Source of the DNA: Candidatus Uhrbacteria bacterium RIFOXYB12_FULL_58_10
GTDB lineage: Bacteria > Patescibacteriota > Patescibacteriia > UBA9934 > GWF2-40-263
Assembly (NCBI GenBank): GCA_943357275.1
Contig: CALRGL010000015.1
Span: 1 to 15,603 of the forward strand
Reading direction: 5' to 3'
Length of the DNA: 15,603 nt
Shown in pieces: positions 7,090-14,433 of the stretch. Below the pieces are notes generated by a model. That model was not told the origin of the DNA. It made no database searches and saw only the letters and a list, made by a program, of their open reading frames with translations. The position numbers were made by a program, and so were the translations under genes. How positions within the stretch are numbered: the stretch's first letter is position 1; the number at the start of each line of letters is the position of its first letter.

Positions 7090-7479
7090 TTATGTCTTGG
7101 TCAATGCACGTCGTCCACTTCCTGTTGTTCGTCGGACGTTACCACGAACGGTTCGTGAGTTTGTTTTTGTTCGTTGTCCTCGTACAGTAAGATGCTTTGC
7201 GTGACGTGATCCTCGGTAGGATCCAATTTCTTTTAGTCGTTTGACGTTTGAGAGAATATCGCGTCGCAAATCGCCCTCAAGACGATAACCATGCTTTTCA
7301 AGAGTGTCACGAATGACGTTCACTTGCTCTTCTGTAAGATCTTTTGTACGGATGTTTTCATCCAAACCCGCTTCTTTAAGAAGAAGTTTTGAGCGTGTTG
7401 GCCCAATACCGTAAACATACGTCAAAGAAATGACGATTCGTTTTTCATTTGGAATAGTTGTTCCTGCAATACGTGCCAT
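7090..7479 (-). CDS. rpsM: 30S ribosomal protein S13 (uS13)
   Basis: A 129-residue uS13, a head protein that contacts the large subunit and P-site tRNA. It starts MARIAGTTIPNEKRIVISLTYVYGIGPTRSKLLL, carries the helix-hairpin region around residues 20-60 and ends in the typical basic tail with RGSRHAKHLTVRGQRTKTNSRTVRG. Length is slightly above the E. coli protein (118). An AAGGA at good spacing overlaps the end of rpmJ, giving it one of the better ribosome sites among the ribosomal genes here. Confidence 0.98.
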   Translation of the reverse strand: MARIAGTTIPNEKRIVISLTYVYGIGPTRSKLLLKEAGLDENIRTKDLTEEQVNVIRDTLEKHGYRLEGDLRRDILSNVKRLKEIGSYRGSRHAKHLTVRGQRTKTNSRTVRGNVRRTTGSGRRALTKT

Positions 7480-7482
7480 AAA

Positions 7483-7596
7483 TTATCCTTGTCTCTGTTT
7501 ATGTCGAGGGTTTTTACAAATAACACACACCCGACCTTCGCGGCGGATGACTTTACAATCGCGGCAAATTTTTTTAGCAGAGGCTCTTACCTTCAT
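7483..7596 (-). CDS. rpmJ: 50S ribosomal protein L36 (bL36), zinc-binding form
   Basis: A 37-residue bL36, a small large-subunit protein. The translation begins MKVRASAKKICRDCKVIRRE and ends NPRHKQRQG. The Cys4-type zinc knuckle (C-X2-C-X12-C-X4-H) is intact: C11, C14, C27 and H32. It lies three bases before rpsM and after infA, the usual bacterial order. No Shine-Dalgarno is seen in front of the ATG. A seven-pair hairpin lies in the 39-base gap between infA and this gene. Confidence 0.96.
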   Translation of the reverse strand: MKVRASAKKICRDCKVIRREGRVCVICKNPRHKQRQG

Positions 7597-7609
7597 AGGA
7601 ATAGATAAA

Positions 7610-7633
7610 CGTCATCGTTTCATTGTGATGACG
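7610..7633 (-). other. Intercistronic hairpin between infA and rpmJ
   Basis: A perfect seven-base inverted repeat (minus strand CGTCATC at 7633-7627 and GATGACG at 7616-7610) encloses a ten-base loop. It begins two bases after the infA stop and ends 13 bases before the rpmJ ATG. There is no proper U-tract behind it, so it is not a convincing terminator. It could affect mRNA processing or rpmJ initiation. Confidence 0.45.
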
Positions 7634-7635
7634 CT

Positions 7636-7857
7636 TTAAAATCGATAAACGACGCGACCCTTTGTTAGATCGTACGGACTAATTTCTACCTTTACCTCAT
7701 CGCCAGGCAACAGTCGAATACGAAATTTTCGCATTTTTCCTGATAAATGTCCGATGATGACCTGCCCGTTTTCGAGCTGGATTTTGAAATTTGCGGCCGG
7801 AAGAAGTTCTTCAACCGTCCCTTTCAACACAATGAAATCTTTGGTTCCTTGTCCCAT
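7636..7857 (-). CDS. infA: Translation initiation factor IF-1
   Basis: A 73-residue IF-1, the S1/OB-fold factor that binds the A site of the 30S subunit during initiation. The diagnostic run is VLKGTVEELLPAANFKIQLENGQVIIGHLSGKMRKFRIRLLPGDEVKVEISPYDLTKGRVVYRF. Length matches the family (72 in E. coli). The frame stays open upstream to 8013, but the added 52 residues have no IF-1 similarity and cover both promoters, so the ATG at 7857 is chosen. No Shine-Dalgarno precedes it, and the nearer promoter would leave a leader of only about 12 bases. It is the first gene of the ribosomal operon. Confidence 0.96.
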   Translation of the reverse strand: MGQGTKDFIVLKGTVEELLPAANFKIQLENGQVIIGHLSGKMRKFRIRLLPGDEVKVEISPYDLTKGRVVYRF

Positions 7858-7876
7858 AGTAGAGTTAACGCAACAA

Positions 7877-7905
7877 ATTTTAGCAAGATTAGCCAAAAAT
7901 TGCAA
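7877..7905 (-). promoter_or_regulatory. Proximal tandem promoter (P2) of the ribosomal operon
   Basis: Minus-strand TTGCAA (7905-7900, 4 of 6) and TAAAAT (7882-7877, 5 of 6) are separated by 17 bases. The expected start is near 7870, about 12 bases before the infA ATG, so the transcript would be almost leaderless. The -10 hexamer is identical to that of the distal promoter 57 bases upstream. Confidence 0.65.
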
Positions 7906-7933
7906 GGAAACCGTCCTTATTTGAGTCGTCGCT

Positions 7934-7962
7934 ATTTTAGGCTGAGACGAACGATCTGTCAA
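7934..7962 (-). promoter_or_regulatory. Distal tandem promoter (P1) of the ribosomal operon
   Basis: Minus-strand TTGACA (7962-7957, perfect) and TAAAAT (7939-7934, 5 of 6) are separated by the optimal 17 bases: the best sigma70-type promoter in the window. The expected start is near 7927, leaving a leader of about 70 bases before infA. The region upstream (about 7979-8015) is AT-rich. Confidence 0.82.
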
Positions 7963-8018
7963 GACAATATCCGTGGATAAACCTTTCTTTAATAAATTAG
8001 CTCTATTGAGCAATATAA

Positions 8019-9917
8019 TTACGACGTTGCACTCAAAACAGCCTTAATTCTTCGAACACCAGATCCAACAGATTCCTCTTTTTGTATTTCAAAATGTCCG
8101 AGCTCGCCTGTGTTATCAACATGCGGACCGCCACAAACCTCTCTGCTGTAATAATCACCCGTTGCTTGATCTCCAATAAAATACACTTTGATTTTTCCTC
8201 CTAACTGCGCATACTTATCATCGAATACTCCGACCGCGCCTCGATTTCTAGCTTCATCTAGCTCTAGAATTTCAAAATGTACTGGAAGTTTGTTTTCTAT
8301 ATTCGCGTTTACGATGTTTTCTACTTGTTTGATTTGGTCGTCTGTTAACTTATCTTGATGAGAAAAGTCAAAACGGAGTCGTTCCGGTGTTATATTTGAA
8401 CCCTTTTGAAAGACATGATCACCCAAGACCGTACGCAATGCTTGTAAAAGCATATGTGTTGCTGTGTGCAATTGAACTGTCTTTGTGGAATGGTCTGATA
8501 AACCTCCTGCAAATTTTTCCGCAGAACCAGAACGAGACAAATCTTTATGTTTTTTGAACTCTTCTTGAAAAATAACTCTATCAATGACCTGTCCTTGTTC
8601 TTTAGCCATTTCCTCGGTTAATTCAAGGGGGAAACCATAAGTAGAATAGAGAACAAAAGCGTCTTCACCAGAAATTCCCTGTTTTTCAACAAAAAGCTTT
8701 TCAAACTCCTTTTCTCCTTTTGTTAGTGTTTTTAGAAACTTTTCTTCTTCAGTGAGTAATTCTTTAAGAATTAGTTCTTGGTTACCAGAAAGGTTTGGAT
8801 AATGCTGTCCGTAAGTTTCTACAACAGCTTTGGCTACAGAAGAAACGAACGTCTGTTCTATCCCCAGTTTTTTACCAAATCGAACGGCTCGACGAATGAG
8901 TCGTCGCGTAAAGTATCCTTGATCTTTGTTTGATGGAATCACGCCGTCCCCAATTAAAAACACAGAAGCACGAATATGATCCAAAATGACTCGAAATGAC
9001 CACGAATCTTGTTCGTATGTTTTTCCAGTGAGTACTTCTAATTTCTGAATCATTGTCTCAAAGACATCTATCTTAAACATGTCTGGAGTGTTTCGCTGAG
9101 CTGCCGCGATTCGTTCTAATCCACCACCAAAATCAACGTTCAACTGTGGAAGTTGTTCAAATCCAGATTCCACCTTCTTATATTGCATGAATACGCTATT
9201 GCCGATTTCCATGAATCGTCCGCAATCGCAGTTTACATGACAAGGTTCCTCTTTATACAAGGACTGTTCGTGAAGCTGAAGATCGGCTCCGAAATCCCAA
9301 AACAACTCTGAATCAGGACCACCAGGTTCACCAAGAGGCATTTGTTGTGGTTTACCAGATCGAGACCACCAGTTTTTTGATTCATTGTAATAAAAAATCC
9401 GGCCGTTTTGCATGCCACTGCTTTCTGCAAAATCAACATCTACGGCATCAATTCCAACTGATTTAAACGTTGTCTTCCAAAGTTCTACAGATTCCGTATC
9501 GCGGGGAATACCTAAATCATCGTTACCTCGAAAGACTGTCACAAAAAGCTGCTCAGGATTCAAACCAATTTCCTTCGTCAAAAATTCAAAAATCCAAGGA
9601 ATCTGTTCTTGTTTAAAATAATCTCCTAAAGACCAATTTCCAAGCATTTCAAAAAAGGTTGTATGACGATTATCGCCTACTTCTTCAATATCTTGTGAAC
9701 GAAAACATTTTTGAGAATCCGTAATTCGGTTACCCATTGGATGAGCCTCACCTAAGAGATAAGGAACCATTGGTTGCATTCCAGAGCCTGTAAACAACGT
9801 GGTCGGATCATTTTCTGGAACAATGGAGGCAGACGGAATAATCCTGTGGCCTTGCTTTTCAAAAAATGCGAGATATTTTTGTCGAATTTCATGGGTGGTC
9901 ATAACGCTCGTAATCAT
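8019..9917 (-). CDS. alaS: Alanyl-tRNA synthetase lacking the C-Ala domain
   Basis: Class II synthetase that charges tRNA-Ala and clears mischarged Ser/Gly-tRNA-Ala in cis. The catalytic domain starts TTHEIRQKYLAFFEKQGHRIIPSASIVP; class II motif regions include FRSQDIEEVGDNRHTTFFEMLGNW (72-95) and GGGLERIAA (264-272). The tRNA-recognition region RRLIRRAVRFG is at 338-348. The editing domain has HTATH (484-488) and CGGPH (595-599), giving the four His/Cys zinc ligands. A Cys-rich CHVNCDCGR insert (226-234) is seen. The chain ends at 632, right after the editing domain, whereas E. coli AlaRS (876) continues with a coiled coil and C-Ala. The start is ambiguous: ATG at 9917 or ATG at 9902, neither with a good ribosome site. 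It starts nine bases after murJ. Confidence 0.96.
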   Translation of the reverse strand: MITSVMTTHEIRQKYLAFFEKQGHRIIPSASIVPENDPTTLFTGSGMQPMVPYLLGEAHPMGNRITDSQKCFRSQDIEEVGDNRHTTFFEMLGNWSLGDYFKQEQIPWIFEFLTKEIGLNPEQLFVTVFRGNDDLGIPRDTESVELWKTTFKSVGIDAVDVDFAESSGMQNGRIFYYNESKNWWSRSGKPQQMPLGEPGGPDSELFWDFGADLQLHEQSLYKEEPCHVNCDCGRFMEIGNSVFMQYKKVESGFEQLPQLNVDFGGGLERIAAAQRNTPDMFKIDVFETMIQKLEVLTGKTYEQDSWSFRVILDHIRASVFLIGDGVIPSNKDQGYFTRRLIRRAVRFGKKLGIEQTFVSSVAKAVVETYGQHYPNLSGNQELILKELLTEEEKFLKTLTKGEKEFEKLFVEKQGISGEDAFVLYSTYGFPLELTEEMAKEQGQVIDRVIFQEEFKKHKDLSRSGSAEKFAGGLSDHSTKTVQLHTATHMLLQALRTVLGDHVFQKGSNITPERLRFDFSHQDKLTDDQIKQVENIVNANIENKLPVHFEILELDEARNRGAVGVFDDKYAQLGGKIKVYFIGDQATGDYYSREVCGGPHVDNTGELGHFEIQKEESVGSGVRRIKAVLSATS

Positions 9918-9926
9918 AACGAACCA

Positions 9927-11546
9927 TTAAGATGATGTCGAATCCGTAGGTTGAACAGACTCGGATGGAACCATTTTTGCAAAAATTCGCTTGTGCATTG
10001 CGGACAAAAAGACAGAAAGCTCTTCTGAACGTAATAAATGGGAAATGAGGATATAAACAACACAACCAATACCGGCAGAAATAAGGACTTGCACGAAAAC
10101 TCCGAAAAACGTTTCAAGTGGAAAAAGAATCACGGAAAACGGCTTCGTGAAATGAATAACTATTCCACAACCAATACCTGCAATAAACATTTTCATCACG
10201 GACTGCAAGATTTGTAACTCGTCCAATGAGCCAACATTTTTTCTAAGCGGAACCCACAAAAGGATCATATTTACAATTGATGCAAGCGAATAAGCCATTC
10301 CAAGCCCAATGACACCAAACGGTTTTTCAAAGAGAAATGCAGAAAGGATTCCCACGAATGCAGAGATGATTCCAGCCGTAAGTGGTGTTGCTGTATCTTT
10401 TAGTGCAAAAAAAGCCCGTGCAAGAATAAAGACCAAGGATTGAGGAATGCAGGTCAAAGCGAAGAATGCGAGTGTGTCTGCTGTGGTAACAGTTGCATTC
10501 CAGTCAAACGAACCAGCTCCAACAATAATTCGGACAACTTGTGTGCGTAAAATAAGAAAAATAAGCATCATGGGAATCATGAAAAAGAAAATTTGCCGAA
10601 CAGTTGCAGAAAATGTTTTACGAAAATCATTAAAGTTTTGATCTCCAAGTGACTCAGTAAATGCAGGAAATGCAGCGATCGCATAGGAAAGACCAATAAT
10701 CCCAACGGGAAAATACTGAATATTATAAGCAAACTGAAACATTGTTACAGATCCTACTGGCATCGTTGTAGCCATGATCGACAAAATCACAAACAACAGC
10801 TGAGTAACACCAATACTAAAAAGACGTGGACCTGTCATTCGTGCCATTTCTTTTGTGTCCTTATCTTTCCAATTAAAGACAAATTGGTAACGGTACCCTG
10901 TTTGATAAACACCATAAAGCTGAAGCAAAACATGCATAAACGCTCCAAACACAACTCCCCACGCCAGTCCAATCGGACCCAAATAACGTACAAAAACAAA
11001 CGCACCTATAATAATTCCAATGTTGTAAACAATTGGAGCAAACGCATAAAGGGTAAATCGCTTAAGACCCTGAAGAACTGATCCATAAATCATGGAAATC
11101 GCAAGCAAAATTTGAGACAAAAACATGACTCGCATGAATGAAGCAACGTGATTTTGCATCACTCCATCAAATCCAGGAGCAATAAAAGAGGCTAAAGGTC
11201 TTGCAAAAGCAATCAATACGAATGACAAAATTCCTACCACAATTCCCAACAAGTGCAGAACATTGTTTGTAAATTTCCACGCTTCCTCTTTTGAGAGACT
11301 ACGGTAGTGTTTTGAAAATAATGGAATGAAACTAGCCGACAAAGCCCCTACGACAATAAGTTGAAAAAAGAGATCCGGAATTTTAAAAGCTGCATAATAC
11401 ACGTCCAGTGTATCCCCTGCTCCAAACGTTCCCGCTAAAATACGATCGCGTACCAAACCAACGATTCGGCTTGCAAACGAAAGGACGCCGACAATTGCTG
11501 CGGCGCCTACGATCGTTTTAGATTCTCGATGAATCAGACCAAACAT
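9927..11546 (-). CDS. murJ: Lipid II flippase MurJ
   Basis: A 539-residue MOP-superfamily membrane protein that flips lipid II to the outer face for peptidoglycan synthesis. The N-terminal signature SRIVGLVRDRILAGTFGAGDTLDVYYAAFKIPDLF (26-60) aligns with E. coli MurJ and keeps the essential Arg and Arg-Asp (R27, R33-D34). Other family parts are VVGALSASFIPLFSKHY (65-81) and FQFAYNIQYFPVGIIGLSYAIAAFPAF (270-296). About 14 membrane segments are expected, followed by a soluble Ser/Thr/Pro C-terminal tail. The E. coli R52 region reads FFQL here, as in many non-proteobacterial homologues. Its ATG overlaps the TAA of the upstream surface-protein gene (TAATG), so their translation is probably coupled. 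It implies that the cell makes peptidoglycan. Confidence 0.95.
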   Translation of the reverse strand: MFGLIHRESKTIVGAAAIVGVLSFASRIVGLVRDRILAGTFGAGDTLDVYYAAFKIPDLFFQLIVVGALSASFIPLFSKHYRSLSKEEAWKFTNNVLHLLGIVVGILSFVLIAFARPLASFIAPGFDGVMQNHVASFMRVMFLSQILLAISMIYGSVLQGLKRFTLYAFAPIVYNIGIIIGAFVFVRYLGPIGLAWGVVFGAFMHVLLQLYGVYQTGYRYQFVFNWKDKDTKEMARMTGPRLFSIGVTQLLFVILSIMATTMPVGSVTMFQFAYNIQYFPVGIIGLSYAIAAFPAFTESLGDQNFNDFRKTFSATVRQIFFFMIPMMLIFLILRTQVVRIIVGAGSFDWNATVTTADTLAFFALTCIPQSLVFILARAFFALKDTATPLTAGIISAFVGILSAFLFEKPFGVIGLGMAYSLASIVNMILLWVPLRKNVGSLDELQILQSVMKMFIAGIGCGIVIHFTKPFSVILFPLETFFGVFVQVLISAGIGCVVYILISHLLRSEELSVFLSAMHKRIFAKMVPSESVQPTDSTSS

Positions 11547-12943
11547 TATTCTTCTCTTACAATGATTCGTTTTTTGTGCACCGGTTTCACAAAGATCTCT
11601 TCTTCATCATCATCTTCATCTTCATTGTTTTCGTCATCTTCTTCTGAATCCTCATTGTCTTCTTCGTCTTGTTTATCATCTAACCCATCTTGTTCATTTA
11701 CGAATCGATGATGCTCAGAATGCTTATAATCTTGTTTATTTCTTGATTGTGCATGAAGTCGCTTTGCTATTAATACCAGAGAAAGAAAGGCAATAAATAG
11801 AAGAACGGAAAGCACAATGACTACGAACAAGACAAACTGGTTATCCAAGGTAAATAGAGGAACAACAATTTCTGCTTTTTCTGTGGCTTGTCCACCAGAA
11901 GGTGTATGAATCGTTAAGGTAACTTCATACGTTCCGGACTTTGCAAAAACATGTTCCACTTCCGTTTTTGAAGAAGTTGTTCCATCCCCAAAGTCCCAGT
12001 TATAAACATGTCCCTCTCGAGCTGGGCCGGCTAACCGGAAAAAAAACGTATTCCAAGAAATTTTTTCGTAGGTAAAAACAGCATTTGCAGAAGTAACAAC
12101 AGACGACACGATTTGTTCATCATTAACTTCTACAGCTGGTTCCTGACCCGTAACCTGCTCAACTACTTTCGTTAAAATCGATGAAATTGTCGAAGAAGGT
12201 GTCGATTGATTCAAAGTTTTTTCAGAAACAGGATTCGATTGTTCCTCTGGTTGAGGTACCGATTTTACAACAGGTTCCACAGGGAGTGGTGGTGGCACGG
12301 GTTTTGGCTGCTCAAGAACAGATCGTTTTGGATCTGTTGGATATGCATCATTTGGATCTAAAACACCATCTCCGTCTGAATCTTTTACCAGTGGATTCGT
12401 TCCTAATTCTTGCTCAACTCCATCCGTCATTCCGTCGTTATCGTCATCATCGTCACAAGCATTTCCGAGCGTATCACCATCTGTATCGAGTTGATTTGCG
12501 TTTGAAGTCTGTGGACAATTGTCGTGACTATTTTCTATTCCGTCCCGGTCATCATCCAAAATCGGCTTCCAAACTTGCGTAATTGCAACGTCGTTAGCAA
12601 CGTTATGATCAACAGGATCGGTTCCACGGATCTCGGCACGAATGTTAAATTCACCGGCTGGAACAACAAAATCTACATAGACTTCATCAGGAGAACCACC
12701 AACAACAGAGGAGACGACTTGAGAATCTCCTAACGGAACAGAACCTTGAAAAAACGTTGTGTATCCGGAAACATCTACTTCACCAACGTTATAGATTTTT
12801 GCGTAAATACGAACTTGATCACCAGCAACAAGTGGAGTTTTGGAAAAAAGAATGTCCGTTGCCTTAATCTCAAGATCCGCAACACCAGCCGAAGCAGTGA
12901 GCGGAATAAAAAGGAGAAACGAAATTAATACTTTTTTGAACAT
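11546..12943 (-). CDS. Membrane-anchored surface protein with TSP3 and PKD regions and an acidic tail
   Basis: A 465-residue secreted and membrane-anchored protein of unknown role. In order: Sec signal peptide (1-19, cleavage after TASA); an Ig-like CARDB-type region (20-125); thrombospondin type 3-like Ca-binding repeats with DDDRDGIENSHDNCP, DTDGDTLGNACDDDDDNDGMTDG and DSDGDGVLDPNDAYP (129-203); a Pro-rich linker (205-235); a PKD domain with WDFGDG (316-321) and GTYEVTLTI; one membrane helix (about 370-393); then a cytoplasmic tail with a 27-residue Asp/Glu-rich run (423-449) and a basic end VHKKRIIVREE. It probably projects from the cell surface, perhaps in adhesion or as part of a cell-surface assembly (inference). 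The ATG is 19 bases inside the preceding phosphotransacylase gene and its stop overlaps murJ. Confidence 0.88.
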   Translation of the reverse strand: MFKKVLISFLLFIPLTASAGVADLEIKATDILFSKTPLVAGDQVRIYAKIYNVGEVDVSGYTTFFQGSVPLGDSQVVSSVVGGSPDEVYVDFVVPAGEFNIRAEIRGTDPVDHNVANDVAITQVWKPILDDDRDGIENSHDNCPQTSNANQLDTDGDTLGNACDDDDDNDGMTDGVEQELGTNPLVKDSDGDGVLDPNDAYPTDPKRSVLEQPKPVPPPLPVEPVVKSVPQPEEQSNPVSEKTLNQSTPSSTISSILTKVVEQVTGQEPAVEVNDEQIVSSVVTSANAVFTYEKISWNTFFFRLAGPAREGHVYNWDFGDGTTSSKTEVEHVFAKSGTYEVTLTIHTPSGGQATEKAEIVVPLFTLDNQFVLFVVIVLSVLLFIAFLSLVLIAKRLHAQSRNKQDYKHSEHHRFVNEQDGLDDKQDEEDNEDSEEDDENNEDEDDDEEEIFVKPVHKKRIIVREE

Positions 12944-13500
12944 AAACGAATTCGATGATGTGGCTCAAGCCAGAGCGTTGCAGCTTCATCAGAAGAAAGA
13001 TGAAGTTCGTTGGAAAACGTTGGATGAACTCTAACAATGACATGTTCAATCTTCTGTGCATCGCTATCCAACAATTCTACCGCAATAATCTCGTGATGGG
13101 AAAGACCGAGTTGTTTGGCTGTATGATCATTGCAATGCAAGTGTCTTGCAGGGATGATTGTTTGTGACGAGACTTTTATTTCAGTCTGATTTGATCGAAG
13201 CCGACAATGACCTGAGTGCAATAAATCCCCCGAAACTCGCACGGGTGCAGCAATACCAATCGCAAACGCGTCCGATGCAGAAAGTTCTACCTGAGTCTTT
13301 TCGCGAAATGGTCCTAGAATACGCACGTGTTCAAACAATCCATTTTTTCCAACCAGATCAACCGTTTGTTCCGATAAAAACTGCCCTCGATGACCAATCG
13401 GACGCTCTGGAATCAACTCAGTTCCTACACCAAACAAGACTTCAGCATCTTCTTTACTCAAATGAACATGGCGATGTTGAATAACAATAGGAAATTCCAT
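12925..13500 (-). CDS. PduL-like phosphate acyltransferase (phosphotransacylase)
   Basis: A 191-residue protein of the PduL (PTAC) family, which exchanges acyl-CoA and phosphate for acyl-phosphate and CoA (acetyl or propanoyl). The duplicated family core is visible: RHVHLS (10-15) and RHLHCN (119-124) supply the paired zinc His residues. GQFLSEQTVDLVG, VRILGPFREKTQVELSASDA (59-78), PVRVSGD (86-92) and the closing ELHLSSDEA (165-173) are all recognisable. The start at 13500 is chosen because it lies one base after the CorA stop; an ATG at 13551 would add 17 unrelated residues inside corA. There is no encapsulation peptide and no microcompartment gene nearby, so a housekeeping role in acetyl-phosphate/ATP metabolism with an acetate kinase elsewhere is inferred. 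It overlaps the next gene by 19 bases. Confidence 0.9.
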   Translation of the reverse strand: MEFPIVIQHRHVHLSKEDAEVLFGVGTELIPERPIGHRGQFLSEQTVDLVGKNGLFEHVRILGPFREKTQVELSASDAFAIGIAAPVRVSGDLLHSGHCRLRSNQTEIKVSSQTIIPARHLHCNDHTAKQLGLSHHEIIAVELLDSDAQKIEHVIVRVHPTFSNELHLSSDEAATLWLEPHHRIRLCSKKY

Positions 13501-13501
13501 A

Positions 13502-14419
13502 CTAGTCTTCTGGACGTCGAAGAACGACGAAAATGATGGCAAATATTCCAAGAATACCGATCACAAACAAGGAACTTACGAATTTTGGATTGAAGGCATA
13601 GGGCAACCAATCCACATTCATTCCATAAAAACCACTGATGAGTGTTGGTACCATCAGAGCGGAAGAAACAATGGTCAACAATGTAATGACTTCATTTGTT
13701 TTGTGGGAAATTAACGTTTCATTGATATCAAACAATCCATCAACAATATGCTTCAAGTTGTCAGATGTCAGAGAGATGGTATCTAAAACGTCGTGCAAAT
13801 CATCAAAATAAATATTCTGTTCTTCTTCAAGAAAGGTTCGTTTTGTATTGGATAGCGTTGTGAGAATATTACGTTGTGGGTCCACGATGTGCCTTAAAAA
13901 CAAGGCATTTCGTCTTGCATGCCCCAATTGAACGGTAATCTTCTTTTCATACCGATGTTCAATGGTTTCCTCAAGTCGATACACTTCGTTTGCAAGTTCT
14001 TTAACGATATTCATTGAGTCCTTAAACCCTTCTGACAAAATGCGATACAACAAGTAACCAACTCCCTTCCCCATAACAGAGGCAGAAAATTTAGGACTGT
14101 TTTGCAAACGTTCGTAAAACGTGTCGATGGCTTTGTGTGGTTTGTGACTGAGCGTAACTAAAACACCATGACTCAAAAAGACAAAAAACGCTTTTCCATA
14201 CACGTGACCATTCTGTTCATTAATGGTTGGAATATGAAAAATTAAAAAGAGGTAGTGTTTGTAGATGTCCAATTTAGACAAAGGGGCGTCTGACAAAACA
14301 TCCTCGTAATCCAACGAGTGAAATTTGTATTGAGTTTGCAAAATTTCAATATCAGCATCACTTACGTTTGAAATGTGATGCCAAGCTAAATTCTTTGATT
14401 CAACAATGCGATCCGTCAT
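13502..14419 (-). CDS. CorA-family divalent metal transporter
   Basis: A 305-residue CorA/MIT-family inner-membrane channel for Mg2+ (or Co2+/Ni2+). The large N-terminal cytoplasmic domain (1-240) is mixed alpha/beta followed by long helices, including a probable coiled region around 140-240. Two C-terminal membrane helices (about 243-264 and 279-299) flank the diagnostic YGMN selectivity motif (G266-M267-N268). The extracellular loop reads NVDWLPYAFNPK rather than the acidic MPE-type loop of E. coli CorA, and the C-terminus ends RRPED. Stop is TAG. The GGAGG site lies only one base from the ATG, unusually close. It is packed between GT2 and the PduL-like gene with gaps of 14 bases and one base. 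Confidence 0.93.
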   Translation of the reverse strand: MTDRIVESKNLAWHHISNVSDADIEILQTQYKFHSLDYEDVLSDAPLSKLDIYKHYLFLIFHIPTINEQNGHVYGKAFFVFLSHGVLVTLSHKPHKAIDTFYERLQNSPKFSASVMGKGVGYLLYRILSEGFKDSMNIVKELANEVYRLEETIEHRYEKKITVQLGHARRNALFLRHIVDPQRNILTTLSNTKRTFLEEEQNIYFDDLHDVLDTISLTSDNLKHIVDGLFDINETLISHKTNEVITLLTIVSSALMVPTLISGFYGMNVDWLPYAFNPKFVSSLFVIGILGIFAIIFVVLRRPED

Positions 14420-14420
14420 G

Positions 14421-14430
14421 CCTCCTTTTT
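14421..14430 (-). promoter_or_regulatory. Shine-Dalgarno of the CorA gene with abnormally short spacing
   Basis: The minus strand has an A-run followed by GGAGG, then a single C before the ATG at 14419. The usual spacing is 5-9 bases. Pairing further upstream (AAGGA) would give about three bases. No credible in-frame start lies further downstream at better spacing. Confidence 0.6.
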
Positions 14431-14433
14431 ACG

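Noticed and set aside
8000..8011. Possible terminator after alaS (GCTC-AATA-GAGC stem)
   Set aside because: The stem has only four pairs and is followed by TAATTTATT without a proper T-run; read-through from alaS into the ribosomal operon cannot be excluded.
7858..8013. N-terminal extension of IF-1 by 52 residues
   Set aside because: The extension has no IF-1 similarity and is read through both promoters; normal IF-1 length starts at 7857.
11529..11711. Poly-serine open frame on the plus strand
   Set aside because: It is the complement of the Asp/Glu-rich repeat of the surface protein gene, not a separate gene.
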